Source of the DNA: Desulfobacter postgatei 2ac9
GTDB lineage: Bacteria > Desulfobacterota > Desulfobacteria > Desulfobacterales > Desulfobacteraceae
Direction of reading: 5' to 3'
DNA length: 64,000 nt
Assembly: GCF_000233695.2 (NCBI RefSeq)
Contig: NZ_CM001488.1
Coordinates: 2,168,403-2,232,402 of the forward strand
In this document: piece after piece, positions 27,528 to 35,256 of the stretch
Numbering within the stretch: the stretch's first letter is position 1
Layout of the letters: each line of letters begins with the position of its first letter
Position numbers and translations under genes: made by a program
Notes under the pieces: generated by a model
Told to the model about the DNA's origin: nothing
Database searches by the model: none
What the model saw: only the letters and a program-made list of their open reading frames with translations

Positions 27528-27920
27528 ATGAAAATTCTCATTGGATATAAAGGTATCAATATCGGTCAGGATCTGCTCAAGCTTGGGGCTGAACATGCAA
27601 AGGCCTTTAATGCCACGGTACTGGTTGTTACCTCAATGTTGGAAGGGACTGAAAAGGACCAGAAAAAAATACTGGAAGCTGAAAACAACCTGGACCAGGC
27701 ACAGGTTTTTTTCACGGCGCAGGGAATAGCCTGTGAAAAACATCTTCTGATTCGTGGTATGGAGGCAGGAGAGGATATTGTTGCGTTTGCAAATGAAAAA
27801 AAGGTGGATGAAATTATAATTGGCGTGAAAAGCCGTTCAAATGTAGGCAAGCTATTGTTTGGTTCCACAGCTCAAACGGTGATATTAGAGGCGGATTGCC
27901 CGGTCATCACCGTAAGGTAG
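27528..27920 (+). CDS. Universal stress protein (UspA family)
   Basis: A 130-residue single-domain Usp. The ATP-binding type motif is present near the end: GVKSRSNVGKLLFGSTAQTV (G-2x-G-9x-G-S/T), followed by CPVITVR. Members modulate stress physiology, often by nucleotide binding. AAGGA lies just before the ATG, and a clear terminator follows the gene. Confidence 0.92.
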   Translation: MKILIGYKGINIGQDLLKLGAEHAKAFNATVLVVTSMLEGTEKDQKKILEAENNLDQAQVFFTAQGIACEKHLLIRGMEAGEDIVAFANEKKVDEIIIGVKSRSNVGKLLFGSTAQTVILEADCPVITVR

Positions 27921-27942
27921 GCGTCACTTCATCCTTTGTTTT

Positions 27943-27980
27943 GGGCAGCATGCGTCGATTGCTGCCCATTATTTTTGTTT
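27943..27980 (+). terminator. Intrinsic terminator after uspA
   Basis: GGGCAGC pairs with GCTGCCC across an 11-base loop, followed by ATTATTTTTGTTT, starting 23 bases after the stop codon. Confidence 0.8.
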
Positions 27981-28074
27981 CATCAAAATTACATAAGGGC
28001 CTCTGTCATGAAACTTAGATATTTTTCCCACTCAGTATTTGATTTTAAATTGGGTTACCTATTGATTTTATTTT

Positions 28075-28986
28075 ATGGAAATACTTAAACAGTTTAAAGC
28101 ATTATCTGATCCTACCCGGCTGCGGCTTTTGTTTATCCTTGAGCATTTTGAACTTAACGTGAATGAAATTGTCTCCGTGGTCAACATGGTGCAGTCCGGA
28201 GTGTCGCGGCATTTAAAAATTCTGCTTGACGCAGGGCTTCTGGTCTCACGCAAGGACGGCAGCTTCATTTATTATACGACGAACAAAACCGGATATACCC
28301 GGGAACTTGTTGTTCTTGCCTGCAAACAGCTTGAAAACGAGCCTGGATTGCAGGAAGATATTGCCCGTACACAGCAATGTATTATTTTGAGAAAAAACAG
28401 ATCCAGAGGTTTTTTCAGAACTGCTGCCCCGCGGTGGGACCGGTTAAAAAAAAAGGTTCTTGGCAATTTTAATCCAAACCCCTTGCTTGAATGCTATCTT
28501 CAGGATGCGTCGACTATTGCCGATCTTGGTTGCGGAACCGGTGAGATGCTTGCCGGCCTCCTTGGCAGGGGAGGAAAGACCCTTATCGGTGTGGATGCCT
28601 CTCCCGAGATGCTTGAACAGGCAAGGCTTCGGCTGCCGGAAGGCCAGAATTTAGAGCTTCGTATAGGGGAGTTGGAACATCTTCCCATGCGTGAACAGGA
28701 GGTCGATGCGGCGCTGATGAGCATGGTATTGTACCATGTGTCTGAACCTGAAAAAGCAATTCGCGAGGTGTACCGGGTCCTTAATCCCGGGGGCTTGTTT
28801 CTTCTGGTGGATTTTTTAAAACACGACCAGGAACAGATTAAAGATATCATTGGCGGGGTCTGGCTGGGGTTTACCCAGCAGCAGATTTCAGGGTGGCTTG
28901 ATAGAACCGGCTTCAATCTTAAGCATACTGAATTTTATCCGGTTGAAAAAACCTTAACCTTAACCTTTTATCTTGCGCAGAAATAA
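28075..28986 (+). CDS. ArsR-family regulator fused to SAM-dependent methyltransferase
   Basis: A 303-residue fusion known as a family in many bacteria. Residues 1-~100 form an ArsR winged helix (ALSDPTRLRLLFILE, then VVNMVQSGVSRHLKILLDAG). The rest is a class I methyltransferase: motif I VADLGCGTGEMLAGLLG-like at ~145, then GVDASPEMLEQA. There are no clear metal-binding Cys in the HTH. I see no ribosome site before the ATG, so it may be leaderless. The 3' end overlaps the longest open frame of the next gene; the true manC start is ten bases after its stop. The methyl acceptor is unknown. Confidence 0.88.
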   Translation: MEILKQFKALSDPTRLRLLFILEHFELNVNEIVSVVNMVQSGVSRHLKILLDAGLLVSRKDGSFIYYTTNKTGYTRELVVLACKQLENEPGLQEDIARTQQCIILRKNRSRGFFRTAAPRWDRLKKKVLGNFNPNPLLECYLQDASTIADLGCGTGEMLAGLLGRGGKTLIGVDASPEMLEQARLRLPEGQNLELRIGELEHLPMREQEVDAALMSMVLYHVSEPEKAIREVYRVLNPGGLFLLVDFLKHDQEQIKDIIGGVWLGFTQQQISGWLDRTGFNLKHTEFYPVEKTLTLTFYLAQK

Positions 28987-28996
28987 TGGAGAAATA

Positions 28997-30445
28997 ATGA
29001 TTTATCCTGTTATATTGGCCGGCGGTTCCGGAACCAGGCTGTGGCCCATGTCCAGATCTTTGTACCCCAAACAGCTCATTAGTCTGTACAACGCGCATAC
29101 CATGCTTCAGAACACCCTTTTGCGGTTATCAGGCCTTAGCGATCTTGGCGACCCGGTAATTATATGCAATGAAAACCACAGATTCATGACCGCAGAGCAG
29201 ATCCGCCGGATTGATATCAATGATTTTAAGATTATTCTTGAACCGGCTGCCAGAAATACTGCCCCGGCCATTGCCCTGGCCGCTCTGATCCTTGATGACA
29301 ATCTTAAGCCTGAGCCTCAGGATGAGCCGGTGATGCTGGTTCTGCCTGCAGATCATGAAATTAAAAATATTGAAATCTTTCATGAAATCATTCAATCGGG
29401 TGCGCAACTGGCCCGGCAGGGTAAACTGGTTACCTTTGGCATAGTTCCCTCATCGCCCGAAACAGGCTATGGGTATATCAAGAAAGGAAACGGGCTTGAC
29501 AATTCAGATCCGGCCTTCATGATTGACAGGTTTGTAGAAAAACCGGATTATGATACAGCTGTCTCCTATCTTGAATCAGGCGATTTCTGCTGGAATTCAG
29601 GCATGTTCATGTTCAAGGCATCTGCCGTTATTTCCGAACTTGAGGTATTTGCCCCGGATATGCTTGAAAAATGCCGTAAAGCCATTGAAAACGGAAACAT
29701 GGATTTGGATTTTTTCAGGGTGGACAAAACGGCATTTGAATCTATTACAGAGGATTCCATTGACTACGCAGTTATGGAAAAAACAGCAAAAGGCGTTGTC
29801 ATTACCCTTGATGCCGGCTGGAATGACCTTGGATCCTTTGACGCATTGTGGCAGACCGGTGACAAAGATGATTGCAATAATGTGACCAGCGGAGATGTGC
29901 TGGTACATAATGTCACGGATACGTACATCCATTCTGACAACCGTCTTGTGGCAGCCGTAGGCCTTGAAAAATTTGTGATTGTGGACACCAAGGACGCTGT
30001 TCTGGTGGCCCCCAGGGATCAGGTTCAGGATGTAAAAAAAATCGTTACCCAGTTAAAAGCGCAAAACAGAGTGGAAGCGGTTTCCCATGCTAAAGTCTAC
30101 CGGCCCTGGGGTGATTATGAAACCATTGATATGGCGGACAGATACCAGGTAAAACGCATAACCGTAAAGCCCGGTGCAAAACTGTCGTTGCAGAAACACT
30201 ATCATCGGGCTGAACACTGGACCGTTGTCTCCGGGACGGCGATTGTCACCAAAGATACCGAAGAGATCCTTTTAAAGGAAGACCAATCTGTCTACATTCC
30301 CCTTGGCACCATGCACCGGCTTGAAAATCCGGGTAAGATTCCTCTGGAATTGATAGAGGTGCAGTCAGGTCCATACCTGGGGGAAGATGATATTGTCAGG
30401 TATGATGATGTATATGGTCGTGAGAAAAGACCGAATGATAAATAA
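28997..30445 (+). CDS. manC: Bifunctional mannose-1-phosphate guanylyltransferase / mannose-6-phosphate isomerase
   Basis: A 482-residue type II enzyme making GDP-mannose for surface polysaccharides. The N-terminus has the nucleotidyltransferase signature GGSGTRLWPMSR. Residues ~355-475 are a cupin with the metal motif QKHYHRAEHW typical of the isomerase domain. The ATG at 28997 is preferred because the enzyme's natural N-terminus (MIYPVILAGG) begins there with a GGAG site; an earlier frame start lies inside the upstream gene. It probably shares a transcript with the ArsR-methyltransferase. Confidence 0.95.
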   Translation: MIYPVILAGGSGTRLWPMSRSLYPKQLISLYNAHTMLQNTLLRLSGLSDLGDPVIICNENHRFMTAEQIRRIDINDFKIILEPAARNTAPAIALAALILDDNLKPEPQDEPVMLVLPADHEIKNIEIFHEIIQSGAQLARQGKLVTFGIVPSSPETGYGYIKKGNGLDNSDPAFMIDRFVEKPDYDTAVSYLESGDFCWNSGMFMFKASAVISELEVFAPDMLEKCRKAIENGNMDLDFFRVDKTAFESITEDSIDYAVMEKTAKGVVITLDAGWNDLGSFDALWQTGDKDDCNNVTSGDVLVHNVTDTYIHSDNRLVAAVGLEKFVIVDTKDAVLVAPRDQVQDVKKIVTQLKAQNRVEAVSHAKVYRPWGDYETIDMADRYQVKRITVKPGAKLSLQKHYHRAEHWTVVSGTAIVTKDTEEILLKEDQSVYIPLGTMHRLENPGKIPLELIEVQSGPYLGEDDIVRYDDVYGREKRPNDK

Positions 30446-30484
30446 ATTATTGCAAATCAAATAAAAATATTTGAAATTAACGCC

Positions 30485-30519
30485 TTGTTTGTAATATTAA
30501 GTTTGTTTGTAATATTAAG
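30485..30519. repeat. Tandem 17-base direct repeat
   Basis: TTGTTTGTAATATTAAG occurs twice with an 18-base period (30485-30501, 30503-30519), 50 bases before algH. There are only two units. It could be a regulator site or simple slippage. Confidence 0.7.
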
Positions 30520-30568
30520 ATTGATAATAAGTACATAACATGCTGGAGATCAGCATGGAGAGGAGTTG

Positions 30569-31096
30569 ATGAACGACCAGATTGCGGAAAATATGAAAGG
30601 AAAATTCATCATGGCCATTCCCGGCCTTCCGGATCCCAATTTTGCACAGACGGTCACCTGTATTTGTGAGCACAATGAATCCGGTGCCCTTGGCTTTATT
30701 CTCAATAAAGTTCACCCGTTACTTACCGGCCGGGAGCTTTTTGAGGATTTAGGCATTCCCTGCAATGAGAGTATTGATAAAATAGATATTTTTCTTGGGG
30801 GACCCGTCCAGCCTTCGGGCGTATTTGTACTTCATTGCGGACCGTTTCAGTGGAGTGAAACCCTTAAAATTACAGACTGGCTGGCTTTGAGCAATTCCCG
30901 GGACATTCTGGAAGCCATTGCCATGGGGCAGGGACCTGACACCTTTATCATACTTCTGGGCTGCGCCGGGTGGGGCCCCATGCAGTTAGACAATGAACTT
31001 GCCGATTCAGCCTGGCTCACCTGTGATATGTCCAGGGAAATCATGTTTGATACCAAACCGGATCTGAAATATGAAAAAACCATGATGCTGATCTGA
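30569..31096 (+). CDS. algH: YqgE/AlgH family protein
   Basis: A 175-residue protein of the UPF0301 family. The family pattern is clear: FIMAIPGLPDPNFAQTV at the N-terminus, GALGFILNK, FLGGPVQPSGVFVLH, and LLGCAGWGPMQLDNEL. Its molecular function is not established; it was first linked to alginate gene regulation in Pseudomonas. ATG 30569 sits behind an AGGAG; an in-frame TTG is three bases earlier. It is the first gene of the plus-strand cluster ending at 38378, 11 bases before the dynamin-like gene. Confidence 0.93.
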   Translation: MNDQIAENMKGKFIMAIPGLPDPNFAQTVTCICEHNESGALGFILNKVHPLLTGRELFEDLGIPCNESIDKIDIFLGGPVQPSGVFVLHCGPFQWSETLKITDWLALSNSRDILEAIAMGQGPDTFIILLGCAGWGPMQLDNELADSAWLTCDMSREIMFDTKPDLKYEKTMMLI

Positions 31097-31107
31097 TTTG
31101 CCGGCCA

Positions 31108-33348
31108 ATGACTTTACACCCCCAAGAATCCATAGAAAATTTAGTTTCTGATACCCTCTCGGTGATCGACAGTCTGGCTGCCGTTTCAAACAATTGCGAC
31201 AAAAGCCTTGTTGAGAGCAGACAACTTTGCAGTAAAATTCCTTCATACATCAGTGAAGATATTTTGCGTGTGGCCGTGGTCGGGGTGATCAAATCAGGCA
31301 AAAGCACCTTTATCAACGCGATGTCGGGCAGAGAGTTGGTTCAGCGCGGGGCAGGGGTGGTCACATCCATTACTACCCGTATCAGGAAGGGCAAAAAAAA
31401 CAGGGCAATTATCCATCTTAAATCATGGGATGAGATCAATAGTGAAATTGAAAGCTGTCTGGAAATGTTTCCCGACAAGGACGATTCCCCGCCTTTTGAT
31501 ATCCGGCGGACCCAAGACCGGCAGCAGTTGCGCCGTATTTTTGACACCATTGTATCTGCATTCCCGATTACATCCCAAGGAGTTCGTCCTGAAGCATTGC
31601 TAATCCGCAATGCGCTTGACGGATATAAACATTGTCTGGACGTCATAGGTTCTGATGAACAGATGATCAGTTTTGACGCCAAATCTTTTGACGGTCACAA
31701 ACCGTTCACGGCGGACCCGGCCAAGGCTTTTTATGTTAAAGACGTGTGCCTGGAAGTGTATGGGAAAACCATTCATTCGAACGTTGAAATTGCCGATTGC
31801 CAGGGTGCCGATTCCACTGACCCTGCCGTCCTCGAAAACATATTTTCCTATCTTGAGGCTGCCAATCTGATTGTTTACTGCATCTCGTCACGTACGGGGC
31901 TTCGTCAGTCTGACATGTTATTTTTAAAAAGGATAAAACGTCTTGGGCTGATGGAAAACATTCTTTTCATTTTCAACTGTGATTTAAGTGAACATGAGAA
32001 TTTAAGCAATCTGAAAACAACACTGGATAAAACAATCCAGGAACTTAAGCTTTTGGTTCCGGATGTCAGGATTTTTTCTTTTTCAGCTCTGTATACGCTT
32101 TTTGATGCCCTTGGCAACAGACTTTCATCCAAAAACAAGAAGCGCCTTGCGCTCTGGCAGGAGGACAAGGAGATGATCGCTTTTTGTACCAAAGAGTATA
32201 CCCGATTTCTTGCCGGATTTAATCTGCTGTTTGAAACCTCCCGGTTCAATCTGTTCTATGCCAATCACATCGAGCGACTTAAAATTGTAACCCATGTTCT
32301 TGACGAAAAAATAAAAATTCTTTTTGATCTCTTTTCTGCCGGGCTTTTAGATCAGGAAAAAGCCAGAAAGCGTCTTGCCGATCTTGAAGGCAATGCCAGG
32401 CGTTTAAGGGTTATTGTGGATAACTCCGTTATGGGCGCAGTATCAGCGCTTCGCAGGGAAATTGAATCCAACTTAAAAAATGCATTCCTCAAAGACAGTG
32501 AAAATATCAATAAACTTGTAACAGAATTTATCCGGCAGGCCCAAATTGATCCCCAGTCCTACAAGACAGCGTTGAAGGAAACCGGTTTTAAACAGATTCT
32601 GTACATGATGTTCCAGGACTTCAAGCGAGAGCTTGATCTTTTTATCCTTGAACAGGTAACCCCGGAACTTAAACAACTGGTGCGTATTCAGGAGGAACGT
32701 ATAGAGTCCTATTTTAAATCTCTTCTGGATTCCTACCGCATTGACTATGTCACCGGTGCCCCGGTGGACCGCGAGAACGAGCGCATTTCCCTTGAGATGA
32801 TTAAAGAAGATGAAGAATATTCCAAGGCGGCTGACCTTGAAAGCATAAAAAAAATTTTAGGGGTGCATTTGCCGGACCATATTTTTTCGCCTGAATATAC
32901 CAGGGCGGTACAGGCCAATATCGTGACCGATTTCAGTCTTCATTCATTGGTTTTATTTGTATCCGCGTTACTGGACAAACATGTTCGATTCTCCTTTACA
33001 CCCGGACTTGACAAGGCTGCCGGAAAAATTAAGAAAAAAACACTTACCATCATGCAGCGGCAGCTAAAAGCCTACCACCGCAGCTTGAAACAGGATTATT
33101 TTTTCCCATTAATAGACGCAGCAACACGGGATTTTAAAGACAAAATTATTCACCGTTTTACCATGTATGAAACCTTGAATAAGGATATGGATGCAATTTT
33201 CTGCCTTAAACAGGAGGAAAAAAACCAGCATCTTGCCATGATAAAAAAAGCGAAAAGCGATATTGTCCGGATACGTGCGCTTCTTGATGAATTCAGCATG
33301 GATTTCAGGTCGGGCTCATTTGAGTGTGCCGTAGAAACCTCTCTTTAG
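31108..33348 (+). CDS. Dynamin-like GTPase
   Basis: A 746-residue large GTPase of the bacterial dynamin-like type, expected to bind and remodel membranes. The P-loop VVGVIKSGKSTFINAMSG is at ~57-74, a switch threonine follows at ~89 in VVTSITTRI, the DxxG motif appears as DCQGAD near 230, and FNCD near 290 replaces the canonical NKxD. The C-terminal ~450 residues are helical with long charged stretches, as in stalk regions. There is a hydrophobic SLHSLVLFVSALL near 613-625 that could be the membrane contact. No strong ribosome site is seen, and the start is 11 bases after algH. Partner dynamins are often encoded in pairs, but only one is here. Confidence 0.85.
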   Translation: MTLHPQESIENLVSDTLSVIDSLAAVSNNCDKSLVESRQLCSKIPSYISEDILRVAVVGVIKSGKSTFINAMSGRELVQRGAGVVTSITTRIRKGKKNRAIIHLKSWDEINSEIESCLEMFPDKDDSPPFDIRRTQDRQQLRRIFDTIVSAFPITSQGVRPEALLIRNALDGYKHCLDVIGSDEQMISFDAKSFDGHKPFTADPAKAFYVKDVCLEVYGKTIHSNVEIADCQGADSTDPAVLENIFSYLEAANLIVYCISSRTGLRQSDMLFLKRIKRLGLMENILFIFNCDLSEHENLSNLKTTLDKTIQELKLLVPDVRIFSFSALYTLFDALGNRLSSKNKKRLALWQEDKEMIAFCTKEYTRFLAGFNLLFETSRFNLFYANHIERLKIVTHVLDEKIKILFDLFSAGLLDQEKARKRLADLEGNARRLRVIVDNSVMGAVSALRREIESNLKNAFLKDSENINKLVTEFIRQAQIDPQSYKTALKETGFKQILYMMFQDFKRELDLFILEQVTPELKQLVRIQEERIESYFKSLLDSYRIDYVTGAPVDRENERISLEMIKEDEEYSKAADLESIKKILGVHLPDHIFSPEYTRAVQANIVTDFSLHSLVLFVSALLDKHVRFSFTPGLDKAAGKIKKKTLTIMQRQLKAYHRSLKQDYFFPLIDAATRDFKDKIIHRFTMYETLNKDMDAIFCLKQEEKNQHLAMIKKAKSDIVRIRALLDEFSMDFRSGSFECAVETSL

Positions 33349-33451
33349 CAGACACGGACTCCAATCTATTATAGTTCCTTTTATTCCGATAGCTTTTATT
33401 GGTATGATAAGACATTCATAATTTACGAAAAGCATGCAACACAAGGATGCC

Positions 33452-34282
33452 ATGGGCCTTTTAAATAAAATTGTGTCAGGCGGACAGACAGGGGCGGACC
33501 GTGCGGCTTTGGATGTCGCCATAAAATTCAATATTCCCCATGGCGGATGGATTGCCAAAGGCAGGAGAACGGAATCCGGACCGTTGCCCGATTTTTACAA
33601 TCTAAAAGAGATGGCGACCAGGGATTACCCTGCCAGAACCCGACAAAATATACTTGATTCCGACGGCACGGTTATCATTGCCAGGGGCTCTTTAACCGGC
33701 GGTTCAGCCCTGACTTATGCGTTGGCACAGAAAATATGCAAATGGGTCTGCAGAATAAATCTGCTGGAACAGGACATTTTTGAGGCGGCATTGATTCTTT
33801 ACGATTTTATTATCGACCAAGGCATCCGGGTACTTAATGTCGCAGGCCCAAGGGCCGGCCATGATCCTGATATTTATTACGATGTTAAAGTTATTTTGAC
33901 AGCGGTACTGTATCTGGATTTCCTTGAGACTGAAGAAGACTCATGGCCGGTGGACCAAATGATTGATGCAAGGTTTGATTTTCCGACATCTTTCGATAGT
34001 GTAAAACAGGTCACACAGGCTCTTGAACAAAGCTTGACGCTTAGGGGCAAGACCCTGATCGCCAGGAGCCAAGCACATCAGATGGTCGGCATTTACTTTG
34101 CCCTTCTTGAATATGTGCAGTTGTCCCTTGACCTGGATGAGAAAAATTCAGGTCTGTTCAAGCATCTTGCCAAAGGAAGAACCCTTAAAGAATATACGCC
34201 TGAAGATGCGGTGATGGATCTTTTAAAAAAACTTAAAACCAGATTGTCCAAAAATTTTCAGCTCAGGGTGGTGTCTTCATGA
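33452..34282 (+). CDS. Putative molybdenum-carrier (LOG/YpsA-like fold) protein with C-terminal extension
   Basis: A 276-residue protein. The first ~150 residues match the putative molybdenum carrier family: VSGGQTGADRAALDVAIKF at the start, GGWIAKGRRTESGPLP, SDGTVIIARGSLTGGSALT, and VLNVAGPRAG. This fold is related to LOG and Moco carrier proteins. The last ~120 residues are a helical domain that I do not recognise. The start at 33452 follows AAGGA at the right distance and gives the natural N-terminus; ATG 33434 is also in frame. It overlaps the rhomboid gene by four bases, so they are co-translated. Confidence 0.78.
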   Translation: MGLLNKIVSGGQTGADRAALDVAIKFNIPHGGWIAKGRRTESGPLPDFYNLKEMATRDYPARTRQNILDSDGTVIIARGSLTGGSALTYALAQKICKWVCRINLLEQDIFEAALILYDFIIDQGIRVLNVAGPRAGHDPDIYYDVKVILTAVLYLDFLETEEDSWPVDQMIDARFDFPTSFDSVKQVTQALEQSLTLRGKTLIARSQAHQMVGIYFALLEYVQLSLDLDEKNSGLFKHLAKGRTLKEYTPEDAVMDLLKKLKTRLSKNFQLRVVSS

Positions 34283-35256
34283 TCCCGTTAAGAGACGAAC
34301 AGGAAACAGCATCCTGTGCAGTGGCGACCTGTACCATTATTTTCATTTCCAGTCTGGTTTTTGTCTGGCAGATGATCACAGGAATTAATGATCAGGCAGT
34401 TGCCTATACATTCGGTTTTGTCCCTGCAAAATACACCATGGCACAGATGGCAGCTTATTTTTCCCTAATGAACAAACTGTCATCACCTTTTACCTATATG
34501 TTTTTGCACGGCGGTTTCTGGCATTTTGTCGGGAATATGTGGTTTCTGTATATTTTCGGTAACAACATTGAGCAGGAGATAGGTCCGTTTCGGTTTATTG
34601 CCTTTTATCTGCTTTGCGGACTCCTTGCCGCGTTTTTCCATTTTTTGCTCAACCATTCATCTGCTGTGCCGACCATTGGTGCAAGCGGTGCGATTGCAGG
34701 GGTTATGGGGGCCTATTTTCTTCTTCATCCGCGAAATAAAATCCTCACCCTGATCCCTGTGTTTATTTTCCCTTTGTTCGTCAGCATCCCTGCATTTGTT
34801 TTTCTGGGGATCTGGTTTTTTATTCAATTCATTAACGCCACAGGGCAGGGTGCCGGTGCCGGCGTTGCCTGGTGGGCCCACATCGGCGGTTTTCTTTCGG
34901 GTATGGCCCTTATTACTCTGAACACCAAACTGCCCAAGATCGGATTCAGCAAAAGTGTTGACAGATTCACCCGGAAAAAACGCAGCCCAAGGCTTCATGT
35001 TGTCACCCCTGGTGCAGACCCGTCAGGCGGAACAGATCTTTACGGTGCCATTGTACTGACCTCCCTTGAAGCGCTCACAGGGACTAAAAAGCTTGTCACC
35101 ATCCCCTGGGGTTTTAAAAAATCCGTTTACCGGGTGGTGGTGCCTGCAGGTGTCAGGCGCGGATCATTGTTGCGGCTTAAGGGGATGGGCAAAACCATAC
35201 CAGGTATGCCCCCGGGTGATCTTTTGCTGCGTGTAGACATTAAAAATGTCATTTAA
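34279..35256 (+). CDS. Rhomboid intramembrane protease fused to a DnaJ C-terminal-like domain
   Basis: A 325-residue protein. Residues ~1-225 are a rhomboid with six or more membrane helices. The catalytic serine is in GASGAIAG (about S136) and the histidine in WWAHIGGF (about H201); the HGGFWHFVGNMWFL loop 1 region is also typical. After a basic linker, residues ~250-325 resemble the second substrate-binding domain of DnaJ: DLYGAIVLTSLEALTGTKK, then VVVPAGVRRGSLLRLKGMGK and GDLLLRVDI. Thus the soluble tail may present clients to the protease. It overlaps both neighbours (four bases upstream, 11 bases downstream). Confidence 0.87.
   Translation: MIPLRDEQETASCAVATCTIIFISSLVFVWQMITGINDQAVAYTFGFVPAKYTMAQMAAYFSLMNKLSSPFTYMFLHGGFWHFVGNMWFLYIFGNNIEQEIGPFRFIAFYLLCGLLAAFFHFLLNHSSAVPTIGASGAIAGVMGAYFLLHPRNKILTLIPVFIFPLFVSIPAFVFLGIWFFIQFINATGQGAGAGVAWWAHIGGFLSGMALITLNTKLPKIGFSKSVDRFTRKKRSPRLHVVTPGADPSGGTDLYGAIVLTSLEALTGTKKLVTIPWGFKKSVYRVVVPAGVRRGSLLRLKGMGKTIPGMPPGDLLLRVDIKNVI

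Noticed and set aside
30485-30519. CRISPR-like repeat
   Set aside because: Only two units with one base between them, so there is no spacer; no cas genes in the window.
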